This document shows, piece by piece, positions 25,854 to 35,780 of a DNA stretch of 64,000 bases; position 1 is the stretch's first letter; each line of letters begins with the position of its first letter. Position numbers and translations under genes: made by a program. The notes beneath the pieces were generated by a model that saw only the letters and a list, made by a program, of their open reading frames with translations, was not told the DNA's origin and did not search any database. The stretch is from Mesorhizobium loti (GTDB lineage Bacteria; Pseudomonadota; Alphaproteobacteria; Rhizobiales; Rhizobiaceae). Location: contig AP017605.1 in NCBI GenBank assembly GCA_002356515.1, forward strand, positions 3,853,001 to 3,917,000, given 5' to 3'.

Positions 25854-26237
25854 TCAGTCGTCACCCCCGCCACCACCGCCGCCTTCTCCACCCCCGCCAC
25901 CGTCTCCACCACCGCCACCGCCGCCGTTGTCGCCCCCTGTATGGTCGCCGTCATGGTGGTCACTGCCGTCATGACTGGAGTTCTCGGCCTGATCGTCGTC
26001 ACCCTGTTGCTGGCCGGCGGTGACACTGTCGTCGCTCTGGTCGCCGTTGCTGGCTTCGCTTTCGACCGCATTATCGTCGTTCTGTTCGCCGGTGCTGGCA
26101 TCCTGGCTTTCATGATTGGATACGATGGCAGTCGCTGGACCACCGTGATCGGAGACCTGATTTGCGAATGCATTCGCCGTCACGAGAACGCCTAGAACAC
26201 CGACCGAGGACGCTAATAGCAAGGGAAACGTTTTCAT
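25854..26237 (-). CDS. Secreted Gly/Asp/His-rich low-complexity protein
   Basis: This 127-residue protein has a clear signal peptide (MKTFPLLLASSVGVLGVLVT then ANAFA) and a highly acidic mature part. The mature part (about 95 residues) contains many Asp, Glu, Ser and Gln, a His/Asp cluster (SSHDGSDHHDGDHTGGDN, about 87-104) and a terminal poly-Gly/Asp tail. There are no Cys. GGAGG lies 5-9 bases before the ATG. The composition suggests a disordered, metal-binding or calcium-binding exported protein; this is inference. It sits next to iron-transport genes. Confidence 0.75.
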   Translation of the reverse strand: MKTFPLLLASSVGVLGVLVTANAFANQVSDHGGPATAIVSNHESQDASTGEQNDDNAVESEASNGDQSDDSVTAGQQQGDDDQAENSSHDGSDHHDGDHTGGDNGGGGGGGDGGGGGEGGGGGGGDD

Positions 26238-26307
26238 CGATTCCTCCAATATAGCTTCCCACCCCACCGTGACCGAATCGATTTATTGGCCAGCGTATAT
26301 TACCACT

Positions 26308-26345
26308 CACTTAAGTGCAGAGAAGCAATTTTAGCGACAGCTAAA
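26308..26345. promoter_or_regulatory. Two palindromes between divergent genes
   Basis: CACTTAAGTG (26308-26317) is a perfect 10-base palindrome, and TTTAGC-GACA-GCTAAA (26330-26345) is a perfect 6-bp dyad. They lie 13 bases apart in the 275-base gap between the divergent Gly-rich protein and isochorismatase-like genes. They may be operators or a leader hairpin; the binding factor is unknown. Confidence 0.35.
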
Positions 26346-26512
26346 GCTGAGAGTGCATGTCGCGAGCGTGCTCGGGCCCAGCGGGTACCGCTGGCAAGGC
26401 TCGCACCAGGACCCGATCCATGCCGACGGCGTCTATCGGCGGCTTCATGACGCCCAGCATCTGGTATCGGCGTATTGAACGATTATGGTTGGTCGAAAAC
26501 AGGGAACCATCG

Positions 26513-27196
26513 ATGATCAGGGCAACACCCTTCGACTACCCCTATGACGGCAGGCTGGTGGCCGAAAACACCGCACTTGTCGTCATCGACCTGCAGCAGG
26601 ATTTCCTGTCGACCACGGGCTACTTCGCCCGAAAGGGATATGACCCCTCGCCGCTGCGGGCGATCCTGCCGACGGTGAACCGGCTGATATCAGCCGCGCG
26701 CAGGGCCGGGGTGAGGATCATCCACACCAGGCAGGGCTATCGCGCCGACATGGCCGACATGACGCCTTACGAGAAATGGCGCCGCAAGCGCTCCGATCTC
26801 GACGGCACCGATGTATTGCTGCGCTCGGGCGCGGGGTTCCAGATCGTCCCGGAGATCGATGTCGCGCCCGATGACATCATCGTCGACAAGACCTGCAACA
26901 GCGCCTTCACCTATACGGATTTCGAGCTCGTGCTGCGCGCGCAAGGCATCACGCATCTGATGTTTTCCGGCTGCACGACCGACGTTTGCGTCCACACCAC
27001 GCTGCGCGAGGCCTGCGACCGCAATTTTCAGTGCCTGACAATCCCGGACGCCTGCGCCAGCGGCGACAGACAAGCCCACGAGGCGGCCCTGCACATGGTG
27101 ACGGTCGAGGACGGCGTCTTCGGCGTCCTGGCTGATTCGGCCGCCGTCATCGACGGCCTTTCGCGGCTTAGCCACAGGCGTCACGCAGACGATTGA
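26513..27196 (+). CDS. Isochorismatase family cysteine hydrolase
   Basis: This 227-residue cytoplasmic amidohydrolase has catalytic triad candidates Asp26 (VVIDLQQDF), Lys126 (IVDKTCNSAF) and Cys159 (GCTTDVCVHTT), with a cis-peptide-like SGCTTD. It resembles the biuret/ureidoacrylate amidohydrolase (RutB) branch more than true isochorismatases. AGGGA precedes the ATG. The gene ends 6 bases from the convergent flavin monooxygenase gene. The substrate is unknown. Confidence 0.9.
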   Translation: MIRATPFDYPYDGRLVAENTALVVIDLQQDFLSTTGYFARKGYDPSPLRAILPTVNRLISAARRAGVRIIHTRQGYRADMADMTPYEKWRRKRSDLDGTDVLLRSGAGFQIVPEIDVAPDDIIVDKTCNSAFTYTDFELVLRAQGITHLMFSGCTTDVCVHTTLREACDRNFQCLTIPDACASGDRQAHEAALHMVTVEDGVFGVLADSAAVIDGLSRLSHRRHADD

Positions 27197-27202
27197 CGGG
27201 CG

Positions 27203-28144
27203 TCAGCCTGCTGCCCGCGTCTCCAGCCCGGTGCGAGGCGCGTAGGCCCCCGGCTGGAAAGCATCCTGTTCGCGGCGCGCCAGCGAATTGCGCAGCAGGG
27301 CGATCGTTTCGCGGCCGACTGTCGCGATCTCGCGCGGCGTGTCAACGCCGACGATCATGAATTCGTCGATCCCGAGCCCGGCATAGGCAAGCAGCGACAG
27401 CGCGACCTGGGCCGGCGGCCCGGACAGGTCGACCGCCTTGTGGCCGGCGGCCGAAGCGCCTCGGTGGATCCTGACCGGAAGCGCGAAGCGCAGCTTGCCG
27501 GCCCGGCCATGTTCGGCCGCGGCGCCACGCACCCGCTCCATCAGCTGCCGGACCTCGTCGATCGAGCCCGGCGCCAGTTCGAAGACATCGGCATGCCGGC
27601 CGGCCACTTTCAGCGCCGTTCCAGACTGTCCACCCATGCGGATGGTCAGGTCCGCGCCGTGCGGGCCTTTGCGCGGCACGTAACCGCCCTTGATGCTGTA
27701 GAAGGCGCCTTCGTGATCGAAAGGCCGGTCGTTCGACCACAGCCGCTTCAAAAGCACCAGATATTCGTCGATGCGCTGCCAGATGACGCCATGCCCGACC
27801 GGCCGTGTCTCGGCGTCGTCGTCGTTCAACGGCTCGCTGATCATCCTGAGCGCCAGCCGTCCGCCGCTCTCCCTGTCGATCGACGCCAACTGGCGCGCAG
27901 CCACCGTCGGGTCGATCACGCCGGCCCAATGGGTCAAAACGACTTCCAGTGACGCGGTGCGATTGAGCACCTGGGCACCAAGATCCATATTGGTCAGCAG
28001 CCCGGCCGGATCGTCGACGACGATCTTCTGGAAGCCGCCATCCTCGATCAGCCCGAGCTTGGTGGCGGTCTCGGCGAAGTCGTAGAAGAAGGGAACGGCG
28101 GCATCGGCGGTCTTGCCGGGGACATGGGTGAATTCGATCGGCAT
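27203..28144 (-). CDS. LLM class flavin-dependent oxidoreductase
   Basis: This 313-residue luciferase-like monooxygenase probably oxygenates or cleaves a small organic compound using reduced flavin from a partner reductase. Family blocks are LASIDRESGGRLALRMISEP, RIDEYLVLLKRLWSNDRPFD, and LTIRMGGQSGTALKVAGRHA. The ATG at 28142-28144 has GGAGGAG at good spacing; an ATG two codons upstream is too close to it. It has no flavin reductase neighbour. Convergent to the isochorismatase-like gene. Confidence 0.88.
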   Translation of the reverse strand: MPIEFTHVPGKTADAAVPFFYDFAETATKLGLIEDGGFQKIVVDDPAGLLTNMDLGAQVLNRTASLEVVLTHWAGVIDPTVAARQLASIDRESGGRLALRMISEPLNDDDAETRPVGHGVIWQRIDEYLVLLKRLWSNDRPFDHEGAFYSIKGGYVPRKGPHGADLTIRMGGQSGTALKVAGRHADVFELAPGSIDEVRQLMERVRGAAAEHGRAGKLRFALPVRIHRGASAAGHKAVDLSGPPAQVALSLLAYAGLGIDEFMIVGVDTPREIATVGRETIALLRNSLARREQDAFQPGAYAPRTGLETRAAG

Positions 28145-28282
28145 TGTCATCTCCTCCATCGCTGGAATCATGGATGCGGTGAAATTCGAAGCACGGCCGC
28201 GCGCAAACGCACCGGGATCCGGTTCATTCAACTCCGATTGCCTTGATACAGCGGGGCAACTAACCCCTGTCGATCCTGTGCC

Positions 28283-28438
28283 TTAGGGAATGAGGCCCAG
28301 AACGACGGCCCCGGTGAACACGAACGCAAGGGCAAAGACGAGATAGGCGAACGCTCCGGCATAGGCCGGGCGAAAGGTCTGGGCATTGGCCAACCTCTGG
28401 CCGCTGCTGTCAGTCTGAGCGTTCTGGATATAGGACAT
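28283..28438 (-). CDS. 51-residue single-pass membrane protein
   Basis: This short ORF begins MSYIQNAQTDSSGQRLANAQ, has a C-terminal membrane segment (YAGAFAYLVFALAFVFTGAV) and ends GLIP. A clear GGAGG precedes its ATG. The soluble part is polar with no acidic excess. No family is recognised. It stands alone between the monooxygenase gene and an SDR gene, both over 130 bases away. Confidence 0.7.
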   Translation of the reverse strand: MSYIQNAQTDSSGQRLANAQTFRPAYAGAFAYLVFALAFVFTGAVVLGLIP

Positions 28439-28728
28439 ATCGACCTCCGTCTCGCTGGTTAATCTATAAAACTTGTAGACTTTGTCGATTGCTATTTTTG
28501 AGCGATAGGCAGAATAATTTTCTCATTTCACCCGCTAGATTGGTTGTGAATTGCTGGGATTGCCTGTCGCGCGATCGATCGGCGGGCCGTTGGCATTACT
28601 CCCCGGCGCGCCCGAATGGACCTATGTCCTTGTTTCCGCTGCACCCAATTCGCCCATTGGCTGCCTGGTGCGGGCGCGATAGCATCACCCAACAAGCAAA
28701 AGCGAAATGGGTCGAACAGGGGAACAAA

Positions 28729-29496
28729 ATGGGCGAAAGACTGGCCGGCAAGGTCGCCATCATCTCGGGCGGCGCGACGGGTATGGGCGGGGCAGCTTCG
28801 GAACTGTTCGCGGCCGAAGGCGCCAAGGTGGCGATCATCGACCGCAACGGCGAGGCGGCGGCCACAACGGCGGCGGCGATCCGCGCGCGGGGACACACGG
28901 CCGAGCATTTTGTCGCCGACGTATCCGACGAAGCGCAGGTTCAGGCGGCGGTGAACGGCGCGGCGGAAAAACTCGGGCCGGTCACGGTGCTGTTCAACCA
29001 TGCCGGCACCATCGTGATAAAGCCATTCCTGGAGACGACGGTGCAGGAATGGGACTGGCTGCACGCCGTCAATGTCCGCTCGATGTTCCTGATGACGCGT
29101 GCCGTGCTGCCCGGCATGATCGCGGCCGGCGGCGGCTCGATCGTCTGCACCTCGTCGATCTCGGCGGTGGCGGCGACACCGAACGAGGTGCTCTACGACA
29201 CCACCAAGGGCGCCTGCCACATGTTCGCCCGCGCCATCGCGGTGGAGTTCCGCGACCGCAACATCCGCTGCAACGCCGTCTGCCCCGGCTTCATCCGCAC
29301 GCCACACGGCCTGCGCGAGGTCGCCGATTTGGGCAAGCTCGGTGTCGATGTGTCAGATGCCGCGCTGGCGGCGCAGCAGGGGCGCATCGGCGAGCCGGAA
29401 GAGGTGGCGAAGGCGGCGCTGTATCTGGCGAGCGATGAGGCCAGCTTCGTCAACGGGGCGCATCTGTTCGTGGACAATGGTTTTACGGCGATGTGA
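28729..29496 (+). CDS. SDR family oxidoreductase
   Basis: This 255-residue Rossmann dehydrogenase has SGGATGMGGAA as its cofactor loop, ADVSDEAQVQAAV, FNHAG (NNAG variant with His), the catalytic Ser in CTSSISAVAATPNE, YDTTKGA with Tyr and Lys, and CPGFIRTP. AGGGGAAC precedes the ATG. The upstream 290 bases contain no gene. The substrate cannot be predicted. A palindromic repeat follows its stop. Confidence 0.9.
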   Translation: MGERLAGKVAIISGGATGMGGAASELFAAEGAKVAIIDRNGEAAATTAAAIRARGHTAEHFVADVSDEAQVQAAVNGAAEKLGPVTVLFNHAGTIVIKPFLETTVQEWDWLHAVNVRSMFLMTRAVLPGMIAAGGGSIVCTSSISAVAATPNEVLYDTTKGACHMFARAIAVEFRDRNIRCNAVCPGFIRTPHGLREVADLGKLGVDVSDAALAAQQGRIGEPEEVAKAALYLASDEASFVNGAHLFVDNGFTAM

Positions 29497-29504
29497 GGCC
29501 TTTT

Positions 29505-29678
29505 CCTCGCCCCCACGGGAGTGGGGGAGAGGTGGCTCGGCGAAGCCGAGACGGAGAGGGGGATGGCGCAATCCTGTCCGAGAGTAGATTTCAAGAAATC
29601 CCTTCCAACCGTCGGCGCCGGCCCCCCTCTCCGACCGCTTCGCGGCCACCTCTCCCCCGCCCATGGCGGGGGCGAGGA
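29505..29678. repeat. Composite inverted repeat, family C
   Basis: The outer arms are CCTCGCCCCCACGGGAGTGG and an inverted partner ending GGCGGGGGCGAGG. Inner arms include AGGTGGCTCGGCGAAGCCGAG and CGCTTCGCGGCCACCTCTCC. It fills the gap between the convergent SDR and importer permease genes. Confidence 0.7.
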
Positions 29679-29690
29679 ACCCCAAGCCCT

Positions 29691-30635
29691 CTACCGCTCT
29701 TCCCTACGAAACGGCTTCAACAACGCCGACGGCGCCACCGCGTTGCGCGACATCACCGCCATCGCAACGATGGTAAAGATGAAGGGCAGCATCAGGAACG
29801 CTTCGTAAGGGATATGCCCGAGCCCGCTCGCCTGCATGCGCAATTGCAAGGCATCGACGAAGGCGAACAGCAGCGCGGCACCCGCCGAGCGCCACGGATC
29901 CCAGCGGCCGAACACGACCAGCGCGATCGCCACCCAGCCGCGACCGGAGACGACGCCGAAGGTGAAGGCGTTGAACTGTGCCATCGACAGGAAGGCGCCG
30001 GCCAGTCCCATCAGCGCACCGCCGAGGATGACAGCCTGGAAGCGGGTGGCAATGACGCTGACGCCGGCGGAGTCCGCTGCGCGCGGGTTCTCGCCGACCA
30101 TGCGCACCGACAGGCCCCAGGGCGTGCGGTAGAGCACGAAGGCGGCGAGCGGGATGGCCAGGATCGCCATGTAGACCAGCGCGAACTGGTTGAACACAGC
30201 CGGCCCGAGCACCGGAATGTCTGACAGAACCGGGATCGGCAGCGTCTGAAAACCCTTGATGCTCGGCGGCACCGATTGCTGGCCGAAGATCAACCGGTAG
30301 AGGAAATAGGCAAGGCCCGACGAAAACAGCGTGACGCCGATGCCGCAGACATGCTGGCTCAGGCCCAGCGCCACCGTGAACAGCGCATGCAGCGCGCCCA
30401 TCAGCATGCCGGTCAGCACCGCCACCAGCACGCCGAGCCACAGGCTGCCGCTGAGGCTGGTGGCGGTGAAGCCGGTCATGGCGCAGAGCAGCATGATGCC
30501 TTCGATGCCGAGATTGAGCACGCCGGCCCGCTCGGAAAACATCTCCCCAAGCGTGGCGAAAGCCAAAGGCGTGGCGATGCGGATGATGGCGGCCAGGAAA
30601 CCAACCTGGAAGATCTGTTCGAACACCACGCTCAT
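29691..30635 (-). CDS. BMP-type ABC transporter permease (YufQ type)
   Basis: This 314-residue inner-membrane protein of the BPD_transp_2 family has many hydrophobic segments and the GENPRAADSAGVSV conserved loop. It forms the import channel with the partner permease encoded just upstream; their genes overlap by ATGA. The family imports nucleosides or related solutes in several bacteria. Confidence 0.92.
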   Translation of the reverse strand: MSVVFEQIFQVGFLAAIIRIATPLAFATLGEMFSERAGVLNLGIEGIMLLCAMTGFTATSLSGSLWLGVLVAVLTGMLMGALHALFTVALGLSQHVCGIGVTLFSSGLAYFLYRLIFGQQSVPPSIKGFQTLPIPVLSDIPVLGPAVFNQFALVYMAILAIPLAAFVLYRTPWGLSVRMVGENPRAADSAGVSVIATRFQAVILGGALMGLAGAFLSMAQFNAFTFGVVSGRGWVAIALVVFGRWDPWRSAGAALLFAFVDALQLRMQASGLGHIPYEAFLMLPFIFTIVAMAVMSRNAVAPSALLKPFRREER

Positions 30636-31687
30636 GATGCTGCTCCAACGCGGCGGATGCGATAGGCGGTGAACAGCAGCGCGACCAGCATGGCGAGCAG
30701 TGCGGTGCCCTGGATGACGTCGCTGAGGAAAGCCGGCACGCCGGTCGCCCGCGACATCGCCTCGGCGCCGGTCATCACGGCGGCGAGGAAGATCGCCGCC
30801 GGCACGACACCGAGCGGATTGAGTCGCGCCAGCATGGCGACGACGATGCCGGAATAGCCGTAGCCCGGCGAAATGTCGCTCATCACCTGGAAATGCACGC
30901 CGCCGACTTCGCCGACGCCGGCAAGCCCCGCCAGCGCGCCGGACAGCAGCGCGGTCGAGAGCAGCACACGCTCGACATGGATGCCGCCATAGCGGGCGGC
31001 TTCCGGATTTTCGCCGGTGACCCTGATCCTGAAGCCGAGCGTCGTGCGCGCGATCAGGAACCAGATCAACGGTGCGGCGATCAGCGCCACGATGACGCCG
31101 AGATGCAGTCGCGTGCCTTCGATCAGCACCGGGAAATTGGCCGAATCCTCGATCGGCGGCGAGATCGGATAGCCGCTGAAACTATCTTTCCACGGCCCCT
31201 CGATCAGCGCCATCAGCGCGTAATAGATGACCGAGTTGAGCAGCAGCGAACTGACGACATCGTCGACCTTGAATTTGACCCGCAGCGTCGCCGGCACCAG
31301 CGCAACCACGGCTCCGGCGGCGGCGCCCGCCACGGCCATCAGCAGCATGGCGAGCGGCCCCGGCATCGGGATGGCGCCGACAAAGCAGCTGGCCACCGCG
31401 CCGGCCAGCAACTGCCCCTCGGCGCCGATGTTCCAGAATTTTGCCCGGAAGGCGACGGCGACCGCCAGCCCGGTGAAGATCATCGGTGCCGCGCGCACCA
31501 GCGTTTCAGTGATTGCGTAGCTGTCGCCGAGCGAAGCCGTGAACATGACGCCATAGGATTCGAGCACGCCCGCACCCGCCAGCGCGATCAGGCCGCTGCA
31601 CAGCACAAGCGTCGCCGCGATCGCCACCAACGGTAGAGCGAGATTGAACCAGGTCGGCGTCGAGGTGCGGACTTCCAGACGAAACAT
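30632..31687 (-). CDS. BMP-type ABC transporter permease (YufP type)
   Basis: This 351-residue inner-membrane protein has the loop GENPEAARYGGIHVERVLLS and about eight to ten hydrophobic segments. The ATG at 31685-31687 overlaps the ATPase stop; a TTG one codon upstream is also possible. Coupled at both ends with its neighbours, which fits a fixed subunit ratio. Confidence 0.92.
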   Translation of the reverse strand: MFRLEVRTSTPTWFNLALPLVAIAATLVLCSGLIALAGAGVLESYGVMFTASLGDSYAITETLVRAAPMIFTGLAVAVAFRAKFWNIGAEGQLLAGAVASCFVGAIPMPGPLAMLLMAVAGAAAGAVVALVPATLRVKFKVDDVVSSLLLNSVIYYALMALIEGPWKDSFSGYPISPPIEDSANFPVLIEGTRLHLGVIVALIAAPLIWFLIARTTLGFRIRVTGENPEAARYGGIHVERVLLSTALLSGALAGLAGVGEVGGVHFQVMSDISPGYGYSGIVVAMLARLNPLGVVPAAIFLAAVMTGAEAMSRATGVPAFLSDVIQGTALLAMLVALLFTAYRIRRVGAAS

Positions 31688-33204
31688 CAACCGTGCCCCT
31701 CCGCCCCGGTCATCAGCAGGCCGAGCCGCGCGATCGTCGCGTCAGTGCTGTCGAGCGTGCCGACGATGCGGCCCTCATACATCACCGCGATCCGGTCGCA
31801 GAGCACCAGCAGCTCTTCCAGATCCTCGCCGATGACGATGATGCCGCAGCCCTTGGCCCGCATGTCGAGGAACTTTTCGTGAATGAAACGCGCGGCACCG
31901 ATGTCGAGGCCGCGCGTCGGCTGCGAGACGATCAAGACCTTGGGATCGAAGGCGAGCTCGCGCGCCAAAAGCGCCTTCTGCAGATTGCCGCCCGACAGCG
32001 CCCCGGCACGCGTCATCGGCCCGGGACATCTGATATCATAGGCCTTGATCTGTTCTTCGGCAAAGGCTCGGATCGCATCGGGCTTGAGCAGGCCTTTGCT
32101 ACTGAAGGCGGCGGTGCCAATGCGCGGCAGCACCATGGAATCGGCGAGCGGCAAATTGGTCACCAGACCCGTCGTCATGCGGTCTTCCGGGATACGGCCG
32201 AGACCAAGCGCCTGCACCTCGCGCGGCGAGAACCGCGTGACCTTCTGGCCGGCGATCGTCATCCGGCCGGCATCGGGCGCACGCACGCCGGAGATGACCT
32301 CCGCCAGCGCCCGCTGGCCATTGCCCGACACGCCGGCAATGCCGAGGATTTCGCCGGCACGGACGGCAAGCGAGACGTCGCGGAGCACCATGCCCGCATG
32401 CTTTGACGTGGAAATGCCGTCGAGCGTCAGCACCGCCGCCCCTGGTGTCGATGGCCCCCTGGCCGGCGGTACGATCTCGTGGCCGCACATCAGCTCAGCC
32501 ATGGCGGCCGACGTCGTGTTGGCGGGGTCATCGACGCGGCCGGCGACACGGCCAAGCCGCAGCACCGTGCAGCGATGTGTCAGCGCCCGCACCTCGTTGA
32601 GCTTGTGCGATATGAAGATGATGCCGAGGCCCTGCGCCGCCATCGACCGCAATGCCGAAAACAGCCCGTCGACCTCGCTCGGCGCCAGCACGGCCGTCGG
32701 CTCGTCGAGTATCAGGAGCTTGGCGCCGCGAAACAGCGCCTTGACGATTTCGAGCCGCTGCTGCTCGCCGACCGACAGCGCCGAGACCGGAAGATCAGGG
32801 TCGAGCGTCAGCCCATGCTGGCGGCCGATTTCAGCCAGCCGCGCCAGCCCGCCGGCGCGATCGATCCGCCCCGATTTGCCCGGGATGCCGATCAGCAGGT
32901 TTTCCAGCACGGTGAGCCGTGGCGCCAGATGAAAATGCTGGTGCACCATGCCGATGCCGGCGGCCAGCGCATCGGCCGAACTGGTGATCCGCACCTTCTT
33001 GCCCTGGATGAGTATCTCACCGGCATCCGGCGCATAGGCGCCGAACAACACGTTCATCAGCGTCGTCTTGCCGGCGCCGTTCTCGCCCAGCAGGCCGAGG
33101 ATTTCACCGGGCGCGACGCTGAGGTCAACAGCCTCGTTCGCCTTGACGGCGCCAAAGCTCTTGGTGATGCCACGCATTTCGATGAGTGGGGCGGGCGTCG
33201 GCAA
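31687..33204 (-). CDS. BMP-type ABC transporter ATPase with two ABC domains
   Basis: This 505-residue protein carries two ABC domains. The first has Walker A GENGAGKTT (40-48), signature LSVGEQQRLEIVKAL and Walker B LLILDEPTAVL. The second has a degenerate Walker A (GVSGNGQRAL) and the signature LSGGNLQKALLAREL, as in RbsA/YufO ATPases. The start is probably TTG at 33202-33204, giving MPTPAPLIEMRGITKSFG; the ATG at 33177 would cut the first strand. The open frame continues into a palindromic repeat. Confidence 0.88.
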   Translation of the reverse strand: MPTPAPLIEMRGITKSFGAVKANEAVDLSVAPGEILGLLGENGAGKTTLMNVLFGAYAPDAGEILIQGKKVRITSSADALAAGIGMVHQHFHLAPRLTVLENLLIGIPGKSGRIDRAGGLARLAEIGRQHGLTLDPDLPVSALSVGEQQRLEIVKALFRGAKLLILDEPTAVLAPSEVDGLFSALRSMAAQGLGIIFISHKLNEVRALTHRCTVLRLGRVAGRVDDPANTTSAAMAELMCGHEIVPPARGPSTPGAAVLTLDGISTSKHAGMVLRDVSLAVRAGEILGIAGVSGNGQRALAEVISGVRAPDAGRMTIAGQKVTRFSPREVQALGLGRIPEDRMTTGLVTNLPLADSMVLPRIGTAAFSSKGLLKPDAIRAFAEEQIKAYDIRCPGPMTRAGALSGGNLQKALLARELAFDPKVLIVSQPTRGLDIGAARFIHEKFLDMRAKGCGIIVIGEDLEELLVLCDRIAVMYEGRIVGTLDSTDATIARLGLLMTGAEGHG

Positions 33205-33245
33205 GGGGGCATTTCCCGTTGAGAGGTGGCGTTGAAGCAGCTCCT

Positions 33246-33380
33246 CACCCTCCCCCTTGTGGGGAGGGTCGGCTCGCACTCGCAGCGAAGCGGAGATTGC
33301 GAGACGGGGTGGGGGTGCGGCGCCGAAGACCCCCACCCCGATCCGCTTCGCGGATCGACCCTCCCCACAAGGGGGAGGGT
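33246..33380. repeat. Composite inverted repeat, family D
   Basis: The arms are CACCCTCCCCCTTGTGGGGA and an inverted copy ending GGGGAGGGT near 33380, with a second inner pair (GACGGGGTGGGGGT and ACCCCCACCCCGAT). It separates the binding-protein gene and ATPase gene within one operon. Confidence 0.75.
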
Positions 33381-33387
33381 AAAGAAC

Positions 33388-34419
33388 TCAATCCGAAACC
33401 GGCGTGTTCTCATCCACGTCGACGCGGAAATTGCCCTCAAGAATCTCGGCCTTCTTCTTCTCGACCAGATCCTTGACCTCCGCAGGCAGCGTCTTGTCGA
33501 ACTTGTGGTAGGGGGCGAGATAGGAGCCACCCTTGGCCATGCGCGAGAAATCGCCATAGTCCTGCGCGGTGTAGACGCCGGCCTTGACCAGTTTGATCGC
33601 CTGTTCGACCGTCGGATACATGTCCCAAACCGGGCCGGTGATGACCGTGTCGGGGCCGAGGCTCGACTGGTCGGACATGTTGGAGATGGCGAGGATCTTC
33701 TTCTCGACCGCCGCCTCGATAACGCCGAAGCGCTCGGCATAGATCACGTCGACGCCGGCGTCGATCTGCGCGACCGCAGCTTCCTTGGCCTTGGGCGGAT
33801 CGAAGAAGGAACCGATGAAGGCGACCTTCTTCTTGACGTTCGGGTTGACCTCCTTGGCGCCAGCGAAGAAGGCGTTGACCAGACGGTTCACTTCCGGAAT
33901 GCCCATCGCCGCGACCGCACCAACCGTGCCCGACTTCGACATCTTGCCGGCGATCATGCCGGAGAGGTAGGCGGGCTCATGGATCCAGTTGTCGAAGACG
34001 CCGAAATTGGGTTCCGCCGGCCCAGCGCCGGAGCCGAACAGGAAGGCGGTCTTCGGGAACTGCTTGGCCGTGCGGCGCGATTCACGCTCGGCGGCGAAGG
34101 CATCGCCCAGCACCAGCTGATAGCCGCCTTGCGCATATTCGCGCATGACGCGGCTGAAGTCGGCGGTCTGCACCTTCTCGGACCATTTGTAGTCGATGCC
34201 GAGTTCCTTCTGCGCCTTCTGCAAGGCGACATGGATCTGGTTGTCCCATGGCTCCTCTATCGGCGTGGCGAAGATCGCCGCCACTTTCAGCTTCTTGTCC
34301 TTGGCGAAAGCCGCGCCCGGCAGCATCGCGGCAGCCAGGCCAAGCGCGCCGAGCTCCAACACGTTGCGCCGCGAAATCCCTTCGCGTGTCGACGAAAATT
34401 TGTTCTTCCGGTTTTCCAT
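33388..34419 (-). CDS. BMP family substrate-binding protein, twin-arginine signal
   Basis: This 343-residue periplasmic protein has an N-terminal SRRNVLELGALGLAAAMLPG, a twin-arginine-type signal, which is unusual for importer binding proteins. The mature part has the BMP/Med pattern: VAAIFATPIEEPWDNQIHVA, ANSF-like GKMSKSGTVGAVAAMGIPEV, and VDVIYAERFGVIEAAVEKK. It feeds solute, probably a nucleoside or purine-like compound, to the coupled permeases. It is the first gene of its operon. Confidence 0.92.
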   Translation of the reverse strand: MENRKNKFSSTREGISRRNVLELGALGLAAAMLPGAAFAKDKKLKVAAIFATPIEEPWDNQIHVALQKAQKELGIDYKWSEKVQTADFSRVMREYAQGGYQLVLGDAFAAERESRRTAKQFPKTAFLFGSGAGPAEPNFGVFDNWIHEPAYLSGMIAGKMSKSGTVGAVAAMGIPEVNRLVNAFFAGAKEVNPNVKKKVAFIGSFFDPPKAKEAAVAQIDAGVDVIYAERFGVIEAAVEKKILAISNMSDQSSLGPDTVITGPVWDMYPTVEQAIKLVKAGVYTAQDYGDFSRMAKGGSYLAPYHKFDKTLPAEVKDLVEKKKAEILEGNFRVDVDENTPVSD

Positions 34420-34494
34420 TGCATTCCCCTCTGTTCGACAGCCGTGTCGAGCCGGCTGTTCCTAGAAATGTCAGACGGGGAACTATGGAACGGG

Positions 34495-34512
34495 TGTGGA
34501 CTTTTGTCCACA
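34495..34512 (-). promoter_or_regulatory. Candidate operator of the BMP importer operon
   Basis: TGTGGAC-TTTT-GTCCACA is a perfect 7-bp dyad located 76 bases upstream of the binding-protein start. A second half-site, GTGGAC, occurs at 34523-34528. A repressor dimer site is plausible; no regulator gene is adjacent. Confidence 0.45.
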
Positions 34513-34573
34513 TGGTCAAATTTGGTGGACCTGATCAGATCTCCGATCTGGCCAACTAAGAAAGGGTCTTTGC

Positions 34574-35779
<1,206 letters not shown>

Positions 35780-35780
35780 G

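Noticed and set aside
25782..26195. 137-codon hydrophobic ORF on the plus strand
   Set aside because: It is the antisense of the Gly/Asp-rich secreted protein; its Val/Ala/Thr repeats arise from the opposite-strand Gly/Asp codons.
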